13,093 nt of DNA, taken from positions 1 to 13,093 of the forward strand of contig JBKHEL010000073.1 of assembly GCA_046540835.1 (NCBI GenBank), in the 5' to 3' direction. How positions within the stretch are numbered: the stretch's first letter is position 1; the number at the start of each line of letters is the position of its first letter. The stretch is from Coraliomargarita_B sp046540835 (lineage in GTDB: Bacteria > Verrucomicrobiota > Verrucomicrobiia > Opitutales > Coraliomargaritaceae). Of this stretch, positions 12,908 to 13,093 are shown one piece after another. The notes beneath the pieces were generated by a model. It was not told the DNA's origin. It saw only the letters and a program-made list of their open reading frames with translations, and searched no databases. The position numbers and the translations under genes are program-made.

Positions 12908-13093
12908 TGTCTCCTCCTTGAAAAGGAGGAGAGCTGGCGTAGCGGGCGTGGTGGGCCTGCGGGTGGGCAAGGTTGTCTGCTCCTTGAAAAGGAGGAGAGC
13001 TGACGGAGCGGGCGTGTTGGGCCTGCGGGGTTTAAGGTTGTCTCCTCCTTAAAAAGGAGGAGAGCTGACGGAGCGGGCGTGGTGGGCCTGTGG
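12908..13093. repeat. Tandem palindromic repeats, about 65 bp each, three copies to the window end
   Basis: Three units begin with TGTCT at 12908, 12974 and 13039, a period of 66 then 65 bases; the third is cut by the window edge. Each unit opens with a hairpin: TCTCCTCCTT/AAGGAGGAGA at 12910-12932 (loop GAA) and 13041-13063 (loop AAA), both perfect 10-bp stems. In copy 2 (12976-12998) one C-to-G change breaks a single pair. After the stem come a conserved GAGCTGACGGAGCGGGCGTG-type segment and a GGGCCTG block. The stem arms equal the Shine-Dalgarno AAGGAGG and its complement CCTCCTT. No protein is supported here. Unit length, lack of unique spacers and internal symmetry argue against CRISPR and fit a REP-like intergenic element. 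Confidence 0.8.

Noticed and set aside
12908..13093. CRISPR array
   Set aside because: The whole unit of about 65 bp repeats, including the part that would be spacer, and each unit is a hairpin; no unique spacers and no cas genes are present.

Overview
The window is ordinary bacterial chromosome, moderately GC-rich by eye, with eleven protein genes. Lipid A genes (a fused lpxC/fabZ followed by lpxA) mark a Gram-negative, diderm organism. The fused LpxC-FabZ enzyme is known from Bacteroidota and from Verrucomicrobiota and relatives. Together with the other genes it suggests Verrucomicrobiota, perhaps the Opitutia/Puniceicoccales side; this placement is inference from family knowledge, not from a search. 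Many genes lack a visible Shine-Dalgarno sequence.

Layout. 72-2192: lpxC/fabZ and lpxA, the first steps of lipid A synthesis plus the fatty-acid dehydratase. 2243-7225: four same-strand genes that look like one type IV pilus/secretion-ATPase control module. They are a stand-alone protein resembling the N-terminal (MshEN/GspE_N) domain of PilB/GspE ATPases, two response regulators whose C-terminal parts are decayed NtrC-type AAA+ domains, and a full PilB/GspE-like ATPase. 7259-9192: a YbfF-like alpha/beta hydrolase and a long-chain polyprenyl diphosphate synthase. 9314-10717: a short-chain-dehydrogenase-like protein that has lost its catalytic Tyr and Lys and carries a long disordered basic tail ending in a histone-H1-like Lys/Ala run. 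10757-11578 (minus) and 11632-12861 (plus): two divergent RNA methyltransferases, a TrmH/SpoU-family enzyme and an RlmD-like uracil-C5 methyltransferase. 12881-13093: a hairpin, then at least three tandem copies of a roughly 65-bp palindromic repeat running off the window.

How the genes fit together. lpxC/fabZ, lpxA and the module genes are packed on the plus strand with gaps of 12 to 50 bases. The lpxA stop overlaps an ATG (TAATG) that opens a 16-codon ORF ending directly against the TTG start of the MshEN-like gene. Envelope lipid synthesis and pilus control may therefore share transcripts, although a TATAAT box lies between them. The most unusual part is the module: both receiver domains keep the residues needed for phosphorylation, while the attached NtrC-like domains have lost Walker A and the sigma-54-contacting GAFTGA motif. 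This points to phosphorylation-controlled binding proteins rather than sigma-54 activators. The PilB-like ATPase gene follows immediately, and the stand-alone MshEN-like protein could bind cyclic di-GMP or compete with the ATPase N-terminus. No pilin, PilC, PilT or secretin gene is in the window.
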